A DNA stretch of 64,000 nt from Gordonia polyisoprenivorans NBRC 16320 = JCM 10675 (GTDB lineage: Bacteria; Actinomycetota; Actinomycetes; Mycobacteriales; Mycobacteriaceae). The stretch covers positions 1 to 64,000 of the forward strand of contig NZ_BAEI01000063.1 of assembly GCF_000241325.1 (NCBI RefSeq), in the 5' to 3' direction. This document shows, piece by piece, positions 1 to 9,491 of this stretch. Both the position numbers and the translations under genes were made by a program. Position 1 is the stretch's first letter, and the number at the start of each line of letters is the position of its first letter. Below the pieces are notes generated by a model. It was not told where the DNA came from and made no database searches. It was given only the letters and a program-made list of their open reading frames with translations.

Positions 1-825
1 TCGCACGTGCTGCTCCCAGTCGAGGCCGGCGTGCTCGAAGGCCGTCTGCAGGAAGTCCCGCACCGTGTAGTTGCCGCCGGTTGCCAACACGTAGTCCTGC
101 GGCTCATCGACCTGCAGCATCCGCCACATGCCCTCGACGTACTCCGGGGCGTATCCCCAGTCGCGGATCGCGTCGAGATTTCCCATGTAGAGGTATTGCT
201 CAAGGCCGGCCTTGATACGTGCCGCCGCGCGGGTGATCTTGCGAGTGACGAAGGTCTCACCGCGGCGAGGGGACTCGTGATTGAACAGGATTCCGTTCAC
301 CGCGTACATGTCGTAGGCCTCGCGGTAGTTGCGGGTGACCCAGTAGGAATACACCTTGGCCGCGCCGTACGGGGAGCGCGGATAAAAAGGCGTCTCCTCA
401 TTCTGCGGTGGCGGGGTCGCACCGAACATCTCCGAACTCGATGCCTGGTAGAAGCGACATTTCACACCGGCCAGGCGCACTGCTTCGAGAAGTCGGATCG
501 ACCCGATTCCCGTGGTGTCACCGGTGTGCTCGGGTTCGTCGAAACTCACCCTGACATGCGACTGGGCGGCGAGGTTGTACACCTCGTCGGGGTCGATGGA
601 GGAGACGAGGGTGACCAGTCGTGCGCCGTCGCTCAGGTCGCCGTAATGCAGGAACAAACGGGCGCCGGGTTCGTGCGGATCGACGTACAGGTGATCCACG
701 CGGGAGGTGTTGAACGTCGAAGCTCGGCGGATCAGGCCGTGAACCTCATAGCCTTTGTTGAGCAGCAATTCGGCCAAATATGACCCGTCCTGCCCGGTGA
801 TCCCGGTGATGAGCGCTTTTTTCAA
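1..825 (-). CDS. gmd: GDP-mannose 4,6-dehydratase (partial, C-terminus beyond window)
   Basis: Converts GDP-mannose to GDP-4-keto-6-deoxymannose, a precursor of fucose/rhamnose-type sugars. The protein opens with the Rossmann glycine motif [12 protein letters not shown] and contains the SDR catalytic region with YxxxK ([12 protein letters not shown]) and the Gmd signature [16 protein letters not shown]. The start is TTG at 825: an in-frame stop lies just upstream and AAGGA sits about eight bases before it. 275 codons are present; the gene runs off the left edge. It is divergent from the glycosyltransferase at 1034 and supplies sugar for the polysaccharide locus. Family assignment is firm. Confidence 0.95.
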   Translation of the reverse strand, partial: MKKALITGITGQDGSYLAELLLNKGYEVHGLIRRASTFNTSRVDHLYVDPHEPGARLFLHYGDLSDGARLVTLVSSIDPDEVYNLAAQSHVRVSFDEPEHTGDTTGIGSIRLLEAVRLAGVKCRFYQASSSEMFGATPPPQNEETPFYPRSPYGAAKVYSYWVTRNYREAYDMYAVNGILFNHESPRRGETFVTRKITRAAARIKAGLEQYLYMGNLDAIRDWGYAPEYVEGMWRMLQVDEPQDYVLATGGNYTVRDFLQTAFEHAGLDWEQHVR

Positions 826-1033
826 TGGGTCAGTCCTTCAATAAGTAGACGATGATGTCTAGAGTGACGTTCGACAACAACAACTCCCCGCGCGAACATC
901 TTAAGCCGTTGGACCTGAGAGTTCTCGTCCGGATTGGTGTGAATCACTAACGTGCTTCATGATCGCACGGAAGGAATTGCTGAATCGCCGCGCCCGGCCA
1001 CCTTGTCGGCGCAAGTCTCGAGGGGCCCAACAT

Positions 1034-1915
1034 ATGCTGCACACGTTTGGTGTGATCGTGGCGTCGGCTGGTCGTCCCACCGTTCTCGCAGAGACGCTCG
1101 AGGCCCTCGGTGATGTCGTCGACGAGACCTGTCAGCTGGTGGTGTCGGTGCCCGACGAGGCCAGCGTTCCGACCGGGTCGGGTGTTCTCGACACCGTCGA
1201 CCTCGTGGTCGGGCGGCGCGGGTTGCCGGCGCAGCGCAACACCGGAATCGACGCCCTTGACGAATCGGTGCGCTATGTAGCGTTTTTCGACGACGACGCG
1301 ATACCTCATCGGGACTACCTCAGCGCGGCGATGACGACTTTCCATCAGCGCCCCGACGTCGTCGGCGTCACGGGTCAGGTCCTCTATGACGGCGTAGTGA
1401 CAGGTCGTCCGTGTGATGCAAGAGAGGCGAGGACGATTCTGGACGGCTTCCGCACCCCTGATTCCGCGGCGACCCCGTGTTCGGAACTCTACGGATGTAA
1501 TTTCGTCGTGCGCCGAGAAGTGCTCGACGAGCACAGGTTCGACGAGCGACTGCCCTTGTACGGCTGGTTGGAGGACCTGGACTTCTCGCGTCGCATCGGA
1601 CGACTCGGTGACCTGATGTCGGTGACCGACGCCGCTGTGGTGCACCGCGGTGTGACCAGCGGTGGTCGGATGCACGGGCTGCGCCTCGGCTACAGCCAGG
1701 TGGTCAATCCCGTGTATCTGGCAGGAAAACGGTCGATTTCGTACGTCGAGGCTCTCGCGTTGGTGACCCGGCCGATGGCGAAGAACCTGATGCTGTCGAT
1801 GGCCGCCATCCGGTGCGACTCGCGCCGTGCGCGTATGCGCGGGAACCTGATCGGGCTCGCCGACATCGCGCGGCGTCAGGTGACTCCCGAACGAGCGGCG
1901 GAGTTTCGGAAGTGA
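1034..1915 (+). CDS. Family 2 glycosyltransferase
   Basis: Transfers a sugar from a nucleotide donor to a growing polysaccharide repeat at the inner face of the membrane. The N-terminus (FGVIVASAGRP) is a GT-A start, followed by a region where residues RNTGID precede a DDD metal-binding motif (FFDDDAIPHRDY), and later a WLEDLDFSRR motif typical of the GT2 catalytic-base region. The ATG at 1034 is preceded by GAGGGG at suitable spacing; a longer reading from 959 would add 25 basic residues and has no Shine-Dalgarno site. 293 aa. First gene of the rightward polysaccharide operon; the next gene starts within six bases. Acceptor and donor unknown. Confidence 0.85.
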   Translation: MLHTFGVIVASAGRPTVLAETLEALGDVVDETCQLVVSVPDEASVPTGSGVLDTVDLVVGRRGLPAQRNTGIDALDESVRYVAFFDDDAIPHRDYLSAAMTTFHQRPDVVGVTGQVLYDGVVTGRPCDAREARTILDGFRTPDSAATPCSELYGCNFVVRREVLDEHRFDERLPLYGWLEDLDFSRRIGRLGDLMSVTDAAVVHRGVTSGGRMHGLRLGYSQVVNPVYLAGKRSISYVEALALVTRPMAKNLMLSMAAIRCDSRRARMRGNLIGLADIARRQVTPERAAEFRK

Positions 1916-1920
1916 CCAGA

Positions 1921-3438
1921 ATGCACGCGGGTGTCACCAAATCGTTTATACCCATTTCCGGTGCAGTTGTCTCGATATTCGTGATGATTGTGGTGATGTC
2001 CGGTTGTGGTGGATCATCCGACGGCGACTCGGGGGATTCGGCGTCGTCGTCGCCCGTTCTCACCGTCGGCACCGAGAGTGTGCCGCTTCCGTTCGACCTG
2101 CCCGCGTCGGCGGTATTGCGGGCGAGCGAGAAGAAAGTGTTTGCCCACTATTTCTCCCCCTATCCGATCAGCTTCGACAACGCACCGAGCTCGCAGGACA
2201 ACTACGCCACCCAATTCCTGTCGCCGTCGGGTGAGTCGGGCATTCATCAGGCATACGGCGGGATGCTGCGGGACCGGCCGGTTCCCCGGCCGCCGATTTC
2301 GGACCCGAACTGGATGAATCTGGACTACCGCACCGAGGTCCGTCAGGCGAAGTCGGCCGGCCTCGACGGGTTCACCGTCGATCTGCTCGATCTCGACGGA
2401 CCTCAGTGGGGCAGATTCCTCAATCTGCTGTCGGCGACCGAGGCCGTCGATCCCGCCTTCGACCTGGTTCTGACCCCCGATGGGGCCTCCGACGACATCG
2501 GCCGATCCCCGCAGCGGCTGGCCGATGCCCTTGCCGGGGTCGGCCGGCGAGCACCGATCTATCACCTGGCCGACGGCAGGCTCGTGGTGGCACCGGTGGC
2601 ACCCGAACGAGAGGGCGCGCAGTGGTGGAAGACCTTCGTCGACGTGATGAAGGCCGATCACGGCATCGATGTCGCCCTGGTGCCCACCTTCGTCGCGAAT
2701 TTCGGACAGAACGTCGACGACTTCGCGCCCTTCAGCTACGGGCTGTCGCGGTGGGGATGGTGGTCGCCGAGTACCAACAGTCTCGAGGGCATGCGTGAGA
2801 TCGCCGATGGCGCGCGGTCCCGCGGCAAGGCCTACACCGAAGCGGTGACCGTGCAGAGCTATCGTCCGTATGCGCAATCCTTCTGGGAGGCAGGCGGTTT
2901 GGCCAATCTGATGGCGACCTGGCAAGGAGCCATCGCCGAGCAGGCCGACGCGGTGCAGATGGTGACCTGGAACGACTATTCGGAGAGCACCCAGTTCGCA
3001 CCGTCGCTGGGCAACGATCACGTCCCCCTGGACATCTCGTCCTACTACCTGACCTGGTACAAGACCGGACATCAGCCGAAGATCGTGCGCAACGTCCTCT
3101 ATCTCGCCAACCGAAGCCAGTTCGTGAACGCCAAGCCGAGCCGGCAGACCGCGCTCGCCGTCGCGCAACCCGGGGATGCCCCGGTCGACCAGGTCGAGGT
3201 GGTCGGATTCCTCGCCGGTCCGGGCGTGGTGCGAATTCACGTGGGCGCACGGACATACGAGTACAAAGCCGATGCCGGTATCCGGTCCTTCCAGGTGCCG
3301 CTGGGGACCGGGCCGATCTCGGCGGAACTCCTCGTCGACGGAAAGTCCATCGCCGAGGTGGCGAGTGCGCACGAGGTGAACGCGGCGCCGACGACGCAAG
3401 ACCTCACCTACTATTTCTCGTCGAGCAGCAGGCAGTAA
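1921..3438 (+). CDS. Putative lipoprotein glycoside hydrolase, GH71-like (alpha-1,3-glucanase family)
   Basis: Predicted exported lipoprotein: hydrophobic segment then a lipobox ending MSGC near residue 27, followed by a Ser/Asp-rich linker. The mature part starts with FAHYFSPYP and later has KSAGLDGFTVDLLD and VTWNDYSESTQF, which match the start, the (beta/alpha)8 middle and the WND.xES signature of the GH71 family (alpha-1,3-glucanases, mutanases). A GTG at 1912 overlapping the previous stop (GTGA) is an equally possible start. About 505 aa. Its place inside a synthesis operon suggests editing, release or length control of the polymer rather than nutrition. Family call is moderate, substrate is inference. 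Confidence 0.7.
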   Translation: MHAGVTKSFIPISGAVVSIFVMIVVMSGCGGSSDGDSGDSASSSPVLTVGTESVPLPFDLPASAVLRASEKKVFAHYFSPYPISFDNAPSSQDNYATQFLSPSGESGIHQAYGGMLRDRPVPRPPISDPNWMNLDYRTEVRQAKSAGLDGFTVDLLDLDGPQWGRFLNLLSATEAVDPAFDLVLTPDGASDDIGRSPQRLADALAGVGRRAPIYHLADGRLVVAPVAPEREGAQWWKTFVDVMKADHGIDVALVPTFVANFGQNVDDFAPFSYGLSRWGWWSPSTNSLEGMREIADGARSRGKAYTEAVTVQSYRPYAQSFWEAGGLANLMATWQGAIAEQADAVQMVTWNDYSESTQFAPSLGNDHVPLDISSYYLTWYKTGHQPKIVRNVLYLANRSQFVNAKPSRQTALAVAQPGDAPVDQVEVVGFLAGPGVVRIHVGARTYEYKADAGIRSFQVPLGTGPISAELLVDGKSIAEVASAHEVNAAPTTQDLTYYFSSSSRQ

Positions 3439-3449
3439 GGGAACGGAAC

Positions 3450-4052
3450 ATGGATATTCCCAGTGAGAGTCGCTTCTACCTCCGTGACTTCCGCAAGGAC
3501 GGCTACGACAAAGGCGGATCGATCCCCAAGCAGATCGCATGGCTCGCCGTGTCCGGTGCGGTGCTGCGTAAATGGTGGTGCCCCAACCGATTCCGTATTG
3601 CGGTGTTGAGGGCTTTCGGCGCGCGGATCGGGGACCGCACCCTGGTGCGCCACGAGGTCAAGATCCACTGGCCGTGGAAGTTGACGATCGGCAGCGACTG
3701 CTGGATCGGCGAGGGCGTCTGGATTCTGAATCTGGAGCCGGTGACCATCGGCGACAACACGTGCATCTCCCAGGATGTGTTGCTGTGCACGGGAAGTCAC
3801 GACCGGCGCTCCCCGCGCTTCTCCTACGACAACGCGCCGATACACATCGGGGACGGCGTGTGGGTGGCGGCCCGCGCGACAATCCTGCGCGGGGTACGGC
3901 TGGCCGATCGGTCGGTCGTGGGTGCCGCGACACTGGTCACCTCCGACGTCGGCGAGGGGACCCTGCGGGCCACGGGCGCAGGCGCCGCCCCCGGAGGGAA
4001 TGGACTTCTCGGACAACACCGTCCGGAACACAGCGAGGACACACACCAGTGA
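3450..4052 (+). CDS. WcaF-type hexapeptide-repeat acetyltransferase
   Basis: O-acetyltransferase of the left-handed beta-helix superfamily, expected to acetylate a sugar of the polysaccharide from acetyl-CoA. Hexapeptide turns begin near residue 54 (ARIGDRTLVRHEVKIHWPW) and continue through IGSDCWIGEGVWILN and IGDNTCISQDVLLCTGSHD; the catalytic His is in TGSHD, as in WcaF of colanic acid. 200 aa, slightly long because of a low-complexity C-terminal tail after residue 178. ATG at 3450 has an AAGGGAACGGAAC leader. Stop overlaps the GTG of the next gene. Confidence 0.88.
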   Translation: MDIPSESRFYLRDFRKDGYDKGGSIPKQIAWLAVSGAVLRKWWCPNRFRIAVLRAFGARIGDRTLVRHEVKIHWPWKLTIGSDCWIGEGVWILNLEPVTIGDNTCISQDVLLCTGSHDRRSPRFSYDNAPIHIGDGVWVAARATILRGVRLADRSVVGAATLVTSDVGEGTLRATGAGAAPGGNGLLGQHRPEHSEDTHQ

Positions 4053-5293
4053 GACGACGCAGAGCACGCCCATCAGACCGGCCGACGGTCAAGGTGTTCG
4101 GACTGAACTATGCACCCGAACCCAGCGGAAGTGCGCCCTACACAGCCGGGTTGGCCGAGTGGTTGGCCGCCAACGGGTATGAGGTCGAGGTGATCGCCGG
4201 GTTGCCCCACTACCCGCAGTGGAAGCGGTACCCGACGACGGAATCGGTGGAGGCCGACCACCTGCGGGTGCGCCGGCGATGGCATCTCATCCCCCGGTCC
4301 CCGCGCACGATGGGGCGGATGATCATGGAGGCCACATACGCGGTGCAGGTGCCGTTCGTGTCAGGCGCCGACGTGTACGTCGCGGCCAGCCCGTCGCTGT
4401 TGGGATCGCTGGCGGTGGTCCTGCGGGCCCTGCCCGGCCGGATTCCGGTGGTGTTGTGGGTACAGGACATCTACAGCCGCGGCTCGGAGGAGGCGCTGGG
4501 CAACTCGCGTCGGATCACCGCGGTGATCAGCAGGCTCGAACGGTTCCTCTATCGACACGTGAACCACATCATCGTGCCGCACAACGGGTTTGCGTCCTCG
4601 ATCGGCGAGGTGGTCGGCGACCGCACCCCGGTTGACGTGGTGGCCAATTGGTCGCACTTCGACGCGTCGGCCGCGCTCGAGGCGAATCCGTTGGGTGAGG
4701 AGCTGATTCGCGAACTCGTCGGTGCACCGCCGGCGTGGGCGGTGGCCGTCCATGCGGGCAACATCGGTGTGAAGCAGGGGCTCGAGAACGTCGTAGAGGC
4801 CGCGCGCGTGGCCCATGAGAACGGCAGCCGCATCCGCTTCGTCCTGCTCGGTGACGGAAATGCACGTCCGGATCTGGAGAAGATCGCCGAGGGACTTCCG
4901 AATCTGCATTTCATCGATCCGCTTCCACGTGAACAGGTGATCCCGTTTCTCGATGCGGCCGACATCCTGATCGTCAATGAGCGTCTCGGGGTCCGGGAAA
5001 TGTCGATTCCCAGCAAGCTCACCACCTACTGGTCGACGTCCACCCCGGTGGTGTGCTGCGTGGATTCGACCGGCCTGACGGCGCAGGAAGTCAACCGCGC
5101 CAACGGGGGTGTGGTGGTTGCACCAGGTGAACCGAAGGCTCTCGTCGATGCGATCGAGGAACTCGTCGCCGATGAAGAACGTGGGCGTGAACTCGTGCGA
5201 CACGGCGCGCAACACCGAATTAGGCATCTCGGTTCCGAGCCGGCATTGACCGTCATCGCTGATATCTTGAATCGGTCGATGCGCGATCGTTGA
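4049..5293 (+). CDS. WcaI-like family 4 glycosyltransferase
   Basis: GT-B fold glycosyltransferase resembling WcaI/fucosyltransferases. After a short basic leader comes VKVFGLNYAPEPSGSAPYT, the usual N-terminal motif with APE..G, then a membrane-associated helix and VLWVQDIYS; the C-terminal half has HAGNIGVKQGLENVVEAA and a nucleotide-sugar site (FVLLGDGNARPDLE). The GTG start at 4049 overlaps the upstream stop by four bases (GTGA), which implies translational coupling; a start deeper in the sequence cannot be excluded. 414 aa, normal for the family. Confidence 0.88.
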   Translation: MRRRRARPSDRPTVKVFGLNYAPEPSGSAPYTAGLAEWLAANGYEVEVIAGLPHYPQWKRYPTTESVEADHLRVRRRWHLIPRSPRTMGRMIMEATYAVQVPFVSGADVYVAASPSLLGSLAVVLRALPGRIPVVLWVQDIYSRGSEEALGNSRRITAVISRLERFLYRHVNHIIVPHNGFASSIGEVVGDRTPVDVVANWSHFDASAALEANPLGEELIRELVGAPPAWAVAVHAGNIGVKQGLENVVEAARVAHENGSRIRFVLLGDGNARPDLEKIAEGLPNLHFIDPLPREQVIPFLDAADILIVNERLGVREMSIPSKLTTYWSTSTPVVCCVDSTGLTAQEVNRANGGVVVAPGEPKALVDAIEELVADEERGRELVRHGAQHRIRHLGSEPALTVIADILNRSMRDR

Positions 5294-5327
5294 CCGTATT
5301 TCTCATATGCACGGAAGGTATGCACGA

Positions 5328-6068
5328 ATGAAGCGATTGGCAGCCCTCGTCGCCGCGGTGTCGGCGACAGCTGTCGTTGCGTCGTGCGGTCAATCCGGCT
5401 CGACCGCGCCCGGAAGTTCGGGCCCGGTGTCGGTGTCGGTGGATTTCTCCCGGACCGATGGCGGCGGACCGGGCGTCCGGTTCTCCGACGGGCAACCTGT
5501 GACCCTGTCGACCGCCAACGACTTCGCCTCGGCGCCTTTCGTCTCCGACGGCAGCCTGATCTTCACCCCCTTGCGCAGGGGCGGGGTCTCAGCCTACGCG
5601 AGCACGCCCCGGTTGAGCGACACGGTCAAGACCATTACGGCACGTTGGCGTTTCGGCTCGGCACCCGGCGGATCGATGGCGCTGAGCGTGACCGACGGCG
5701 TGAACGAGGCCGGAGCGCCGAGTCGTCCGTTCGCGGTGCGGTTCGTCGTCAGTCAACAGAGTTGGTATCTGGGTGTGTGGGGTCTGGACGACCAACAGGT
5801 CAGCATCGTCGGCACAGGCCAGTTCGCTCCCGAACTCGCCGGTGGCGTCGACCTGTCCGCGCGGCTGTGGATCGTCGACAACTGGGTGACGGTGCAACTG
5901 CCCGGTGGCGGCTTCGCAACCGCGAACGATACTCGCACGAGTGCGTGGGCCGGGCATCGGGTGACCGCCGAACTGTTCACGCAGACCGGCGATCCCGACT
6001 CGGTGCCGCGTCTGCGCGAATTCGGTGCGGGTAGTGTTCGCGAGCTTCCGCCGGCCGGGGGAGCGTGA
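5328..6068 (+). CDS. Exported lipoprotein of unknown function in polysaccharide locus
   Basis: A short signal peptide (Lys/Arg, then an Ala/Val-rich core) ends in a lipobox VASC, so the protein should be lipid-anchored outside the membrane. The mature 220 residues are rich in beta-strand-like sequence (for example LIFTPLRRGG, RWRFGSAPGG, WYLGVWGLDD), which resembles a concanavalin-type jelly roll, but I cannot name the family. Start ATG 5328 chosen because GGAAGG lies nine bases upstream; ATG 5307 is in frame but lacks such a site. Operon position suggests polymer binding, modification or assembly. Confidence 0.75.
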   Translation: MKRLAALVAAVSATAVVASCGQSGSTAPGSSGPVSVSVDFSRTDGGGPGVRFSDGQPVTLSTANDFASAPFVSDGSLIFTPLRRGGVSAYASTPRLSDTVKTITARWRFGSAPGGSMALSVTDGVNEAGAPSRPFAVRFVVSQQSWYLGVWGLDDQQVSIVGTGQFAPELAGGVDLSARLWIVDNWVTVQLPGGGFATANDTRTSAWAGHRVTAELFTQTGDPDSVPRLREFGAGSVRELPPAGGA

Positions 6069-6071
6069 GCG

Positions 6072-7556
6072 ATGACGACGATGACACGTCGGCGCACGGT
6101 CGAGCGCAAGCGGGTCGTATTGCCAGGATCCCGCGGTAGGCGATCGGTCCCAGCCCTCATCGGCCTCTGGCTGCTGGTGATCTTCGGCGGGGTGGTGCCG
6201 GTGGCGGTGATCCAGCTGACCCCGGTGTCGCGGCCGGGATGGGTCGTCGCGGCCCTGATCAGCGCGGCGAGTGCCGCCCGATTCTCCTGGCTCGTCGGCA
6301 ACGGTGACCGGCGACTGTTCGAGACGACGTTCTGGGTCTTCGTCTACTCGTTCCTGGGACTTGCTCCGCTGGTGCAGATGCGGTTGGGCGACTGGCCGTC
6401 GACCACCCCGAACGGTGACTGGGCGCTGGTCCCCTCGGCGTTCATGGTCGTGGTGGTGGGATGTCTGGCCTTCTGCGTCGGTGTCTACGGCGGCACCCTG
6501 GCCACCGCGGGCGGGCGGCTCCGGGAACGATTGACCCCGACCAAGCCGCGCAAACCGGCCGATCGACGAGTATTGGTGGGATTCGCCGTCTTTGCGCTGC
6601 TCGCCAACCTCTTCTACCTCAGTACCTCGACGTGGCTGCAATTCACCCAGAGCCGTTACAGCGAGACCGAATCCTTGGCCCAGGCCCAGACGTCGGCGTC
6701 GTCGTCGACGATCTTCCAGGCGGTCGCCGGCGCCTCGTTGCTCGTGTCGTTCGTGTCGCTGGCGCAGGATCGCCGTGTCCGGCGGCGCCTGGGCATCCCC
6801 GAGACCTCTCGGGCGCGCTTCGTGTCGATCACGCTGATGGTCGTGGTGGGACTATCGCTGCTGAACACGCTCAATCCGGTCTCCAACGCCCGATATGTCT
6901 CGGCCACCGCGATTCTCGGCGCCGCCACCGCTCTGGGTCTGGTGCAGACCCGCGGACGTTATCGCGGCATGGCGATCGCCATGATCACCGGTATTCTGTT
7001 CGTGTTCCCGTTCATGGATGCCTTCCGGTACAGTCTCACACCGCAATTCAAGAGCAACGGGCTCATCGACTCGCTGAGCTCGCCGGACTTCGACGCCTTC
7101 GCGCAGATCTCGAACGCGATCCTCTACGTGCACCGTGAGGGCGTGGCGCCGCTGCAGTTCGTCGGCGTCCTCGGCTTCTGGATGCCACGACGGATCTGGC
7201 CGGACAAACCGGTCGACACCGGAATCCTGCTCGCCCAGGAACGCGGATACATGTTCAAGAACCTCTCGGCCCCGCTGTGGAGCGAGTTCTTCGTCAACGG
7301 CGGCTGGATCTATTTGATCGCCGGGATGCTGGTGGTGGGCTTCGTCGTCCGATGCCTGGACCGCAGAATCGAATTCGATCTGCAGGTGCGCGATTCCATC
7401 GGCGTCCTCAGTTGCATCCTGCCGTTCTACTTCCTGATCCTGCTCCGCGGATCGCTGCTGCAGGCGACGTCGTTCTTCGCGCTGCTGCTCGTCTTCACCT
7501 TTGTCGTGTCGCGACGGTTCGGTGGCGCATCGCCGCCGGGGAGGTCGGCGACATGA
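6072..7556 (+). CDS. Polysaccharide polymerase, Wzy/O-antigen polymerase-like membrane protein
   Basis: About 494 residues with roughly eleven hydrophobic segments and a basic N-terminus (TRRRTVERKR), the layout expected of a Wzy-type polymerase that joins lipid-linked repeats on the outer face of the membrane. A long hydrophilic loop between residues about 310 and 400 (includes GFWMPRRIWPDKPVDTG) fits the large periplasmic loop of O-antigen polymerases. GGGGGAG precedes the ATG. Its stop overlaps the next start (ATGA). Assignment relies on topology and context, since Wzy sequences are poorly conserved. Confidence 0.72.
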   Translation: MTTMTRRRTVERKRVVLPGSRGRRSVPALIGLWLLVIFGGVVPVAVIQLTPVSRPGWVVAALISAASAARFSWLVGNGDRRLFETTFWVFVYSFLGLAPLVQMRLGDWPSTTPNGDWALVPSAFMVVVVGCLAFCVGVYGGTLATAGGRLRERLTPTKPRKPADRRVLVGFAVFALLANLFYLSTSTWLQFTQSRYSETESLAQAQTSASSSTIFQAVAGASLLVSFVSLAQDRRVRRRLGIPETSRARFVSITLMVVVGLSLLNTLNPVSNARYVSATAILGAATALGLVQTRGRYRGMAIAMITGILFVFPFMDAFRYSLTPQFKSNGLIDSLSSPDFDAFAQISNAILYVHREGVAPLQFVGVLGFWMPRRIWPDKPVDTGILLAQERGYMFKNLSAPLWSEFFVNGGWIYLIAGMLVVGFVVRCLDRRIEFDLQVRDSIGVLSCILPFYFLILLRGSLLQATSFFALLLVFTFVVSRRFGGASPPGRSAT

Positions 7557-8278
7557 CGGTGATGATGCGATGGCCGGTGCGGATCCTCCTCGTGCTCGGC
7601 ATGATCGTCGCGCTCGGCGGGTGTCGTGAGTCCGTCGACACCGTGGCGCTCACACCGACACCGGCGTTGACAACCACGCGGTCGGCCGGAGAATGTGCGG
7701 CGCAATCCATCTCGACTGCACTATTCATCGGGGATTCCTACGTCGAGGGTGTCGACGGTGGTGGGCAGCCCTACCCGCGCCGAGTCGGTGCGGAGTTCGG
7801 GTGGCAGGTCGACGTCGATGCCAAGGGTGGTTCGGGATTCGTCGCGCGTGGACCGGTGGCGAGTGCATTGCCGTTCGGGCAACGATTGGCCGCCGACAGC
7901 GGTGACGCGCCCGATCTGGTGGTCATCGACGGCGGGCGCAACGATGCCATCGTCCCGGTGACGACGATGGAGAACGCGATCGGTGAGTACGTGGGGGCGG
8001 TGCGCGCCAAGTGGCGGCTGGCCTGCGTGGTGTTCGTGATCCCGAGTTTCATGACCGCCGAACCGCCGTCCTTCTACGACGACATCGTGAATTACGCGCG
8101 TACGGTACTGGTCCCGCGATACGACGTGCACATCATCGACCCGGTGGCCCTCGGATGGTATCGGGACCGCGACCTGTCGGGAATGCTCATGCCCGACGGT
8201 GTGCATCCGAATGCCGCAGGCAACGACTACATCACGGCGCGGATGACCGACGCGCTTCGCACAGTGACAGGGGCGTGA
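7553..8278 (+). CDS. SGNH/GDSL hydrolase, exported lipoprotein
   Basis: Lipobox LGGC near residue 24 after a hydrophobic stretch predicts a lipid-anchored exported enzyme. SGNH blocks are visible: GDSY with the nucleophile Ser near residue 62, GGRND as the block III Asn, and DGVHPN as the block V Asp-His pair. Such enzymes remove or transfer acyl groups on carbohydrates. ATG at 7553 overlaps the upstream stop by four bases. With the WcaF-like acetyltransferase and the condensation-type acyltransferase in the same locus, it points to an O-acylated polymer whose acyl groups are turned over outside the cell (inference). Confidence 0.85.
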   Translation: MTVMMRWPVRILLVLGMIVALGGCRESVDTVALTPTPALTTTRSAGECAAQSISTALFIGDSYVEGVDGGGQPYPRRVGAEFGWQVDVDAKGGSGFVARGPVASALPFGQRLAADSGDAPDLVVIDGGRNDAIVPVTTMENAIGEYVGAVRAKWRLACVVFVIPSFMTAEPPSFYDDIVNYARTVLVPRYDVHIIDPVALGWYRDRDLSGMLMPDGVHPNAAGNDYITARMTDALRTVTGA

Positions 8279-8282
8279 GACG

Positions 8283-9491
8283 ATGCAGCTGAAACCTTTG
8301 GTGCAGTCGATCTTTCGGCGATGGTATCTCGTGGCGATCGCCACGCTCCTCGGACTCGGAGCCGGCGCGATCGTCGTGCTGATGACGCCGAGCTACTACC
8401 AGACCCGAACCGATGTGGTCCTGTCGACACCGGGATGGAACGACGTGATCGCGCCACAGGGCGACGATGCCGCGAACGTGACCGGTTCGCTGGGAACCGC
8501 TTTCACCCTCGAACGTGCCGAGAGCTACGTTCGTCTGGCCGGCTCCGACGACGTACTGCGCACGGTGGCCGCGGACACCGGCTACCACGGGGACGCGCGG
8601 TCTCTGGCGGCACAGGTGTCTGTCCGGGTTGTGCCGGACACGACCATCATCGAGGTGTCCGCACGATCGGACACCGCGGCCGCCTCGGAGAAACTGTCGC
8701 AGGTGATGGCCGCCGAACTGGGCCGGGCGATCGAAGAGGTCGAGTCGGGTTCGGTGCGTAGCGCGCGATCGCCCGTGCAGGCGACGGTGATCACCCCGGT
8801 CGGCGTCGAATCGCCGACGGTCAAGGTCACTGCATACGAATGGCTCTTCTACGGAACGGCGATCGGCCTGATGGTGGGGGTCACCCTCGCGGTGATCCTC
8901 GAAGCCGGTCGTCGGCGCGTGATCACCTCGGTCGACGACGCCCACGAGGCACTCGGCGTGCCGGTGCTCGGGAAGATCGTCGCCGAGCGGGTGGTCGGCG
9001 ACGGTGGTGAGATCGAGGCCACCATCGTCGCCGACACCAGTGCGCTGCGGCTCGGTGGCAACGTGCCCGGTGTGCTGGCGCTCGCCCCGGTGTCGGAGCA
9101 GACGCAGACGACCGTCGAGCCCGAGGTCGTCGATACCATCGCGGACTCGCTCGCGGGGCCGTCGACAACACCCCCATTGGTCGAGATGATGACCGGTTCC
9201 GACCGTGCTCGTGTGCGTTCACCAGAAGTTCGCGAGCGTCTGCGCAGCGCCGCCGCCACCCAACGGGTGTTGCTGTGGGCGAACGCGATTCCCGCCGAAC
9301 CCGACATTCTGGAACTGGCCCTCGACCTCGATGCCCCCGTGGTGTTGCTCGTCACCCTGGAGACCACCAGGGCCGATGAGACCCGGTCGGCGCTGCGCCA
9401 GTTGGATGACGCCGGCATACAGATCTCCGGTTGCATATTGCTCGAGTATCACGTGGCCCAGCGTGATGCCCTGTTGAGAGGTTCTCGATGA
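8283..9491 (+). CDS. Wzz-like polysaccharide co-polymerase with degenerate cytoplasmic domain (first of pair)
   Basis: Chain-length determinant architecture: transmembrane segment at about residues 14-34, an extracytoplasmic region to about 185, and a second transmembrane segment at about 183-205. The first segment is followed by the typical SYYQTRTDVVL strand. The C-terminal 190 residues sit where a BY-kinase domain lies in other actinobacterial proteins, but I see no Walker A (GxxxxGKS) or C-terminal Tyr cluster, so kinase activity is unlikely. ATG at 8283 follows the previous stop closely; the stop overlaps the next ATG. 402 aa. Confidence 0.82.
   Translation: MQLKPLVQSIFRRWYLVAIATLLGLGAGAIVVLMTPSYYQTRTDVVLSTPGWNDVIAPQGDDAANVTGSLGTAFTLERAESYVRLAGSDDVLRTVAADTGYHGDARSLAAQVSVRVVPDTTIIEVSARSDTAAASEKLSQVMAAELGRAIEEVESGSVRSARSPVQATVITPVGVESPTVKVTAYEWLFYGTAIGLMVGVTLAVILEAGRRRVITSVDDAHEALGVPVLGKIVAERVVGDGGEIEATIVADTSALRLGGNVPGVLALAPVSEQTQTTVEPEVVDTIADSLAGPSTTPPLVEMMTGSDRARVRSPEVRERLRSAAATQRVLLWANAIPAEPDILELALDLDAPVVLLVTLETTRADETRSALRQLDDAGIQISGCILLEYHVAQRDALLRGSR

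Noticed and set aside
2014-3540. 508-codon frame opposite the GH71-like gene
   Set aside because: Shadow of a gene with signal peptide and family motifs.
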